A stretch of DNA of 7,898 bases from UBA4656 sp002405525 (GTDB lineage: Bacteria > Pseudomonadota > Gammaproteobacteria > Xanthomonadales > Ahniellaceae): assembly GCA_036723735.1 (NCBI GenBank), contig DAIMGT010000105.1, positions 1 to 7,898 of the forward strand. Direction: 5' to 3'. The position numbers were made by a program, and so were the translations under genes. The number at the start of each line of letters is the position of its first letter. The stretch's first letter is position 1. The notes under the pieces are model-generated. The model made no database searches. It worked only from the letters and a program-made list of their open reading frames with translations, and was not told the DNA's origin. This document shows positions 7,793-7,898 of the stretch, piece by piece.

Positions 7793-7827
7793 AAACGCCG
7801 CCGGACCACCCGGCGGCGTTTTCGTTT
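7793..7827 (+). terminator. Rho-independent terminator after exbD2
   Basis: AAACGCCGCCGG (7793-7804) pairs perfectly with CCGGCGGCGTTT (7810-7821) around the loop ACCAC, giving 12 base pairs, and is followed by a T-rich tract TTTTCGTTT. It lies 30 bases after the exbD2 stop and closes the tonB operon. Confidence 0.9.
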
Positions 7828-7845
7828 CCGATCAATTGAGGTCCT

Positions 7846-7866
7846 AGGGCCCAGGGCCCAGGGCCA
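7846..7866. repeat. Short GGGCCCA tandem repeat
   Basis: AGGGCCC occurs twice in direct tandem and is followed by a partial third copy AGGGCC. It lies in the intergenic tail after the terminator. The 7764-7898 stretch shows no gene; the repeat is probably a lineage-type intergenic microsatellite. Confidence 0.6.
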
Positions 7867-7898
7867 TTCGTTGGCGTGGTGGCAGCGGCGGGTGCGCC

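Overview
This is GC-rich DNA from a gammaproteobacterium, most likely Xanthomonadales (the Xanthomonas, Lysobacter and Luteimonas group). Three things point there: GyrB carries the large insert and the NLD-type C-terminus of gammaproteobacterial gyrases, codon use is strongly GC-biased, and tonB-exbB is followed by two exbD genes, an arrangement known from Xanthomonas campestris. A gyrB end suggests proximity to the chromosomal origin (dnaA-dnaN-recF-gyrB order), although dnaA, dnaN and recF lie outside the window. All recognised genes are on the + strand.

Layout. Bases 2-1081 hold the C-terminal part of gyrB. Bases 1143-3705 hold a tightly spaced pair: a polytopic membrane protein with a degenerate, cysteine-free transglutaminase-like domain (UUP1/7TM family), then an ATP-grasp protein of the alpha-L-glutamate-ligase-like family. 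After a 166-base gap with a possible promoter comes a secreted TPR protein (3872-5179). A 174-base spacer with an A/T-rich imperfect palindrome and a possible promoter precedes tonB (5354-6010), exbB (6015-6851), exbD1 (6936-7346) and exbD2 (7356-7763). A rho-independent terminator follows at about 7793-7827. The last 70 bases carry a short GGGCCCA tandem repeat and no gene. No stretch above 300 bases lacks a gene.

How the genes work together. ExbB and ExbD form the inner-membrane proton-driven motor. TonB spans the periplasm and energises outer-membrane receptors for siderophores, vitamin B12 and, in this lineage, plant or polymer-derived oligosaccharides. The TPR protein is probably a periplasmic accessory, inferred only from its position and signal peptide. 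The transglutaminase-like/ATP-grasp pair is a separate unit and the least understood part of the window. Its gene order suggests that the membrane protein presents or regulates a ligase-type reaction.

Notable non-coding structure: a perfect 13-bp GC hairpin between exbB and exbD1 with no T-run, a (CCG)12 tract giving 13 consecutive prolines in TonB, and the palindrome after the TPR gene. I found no mobile element, CRISPR array, tRNA or rRNA. Most of the window is ordinary core chromosome; the ATP-grasp pair and the intra-operon hairpin merit the closest second look.
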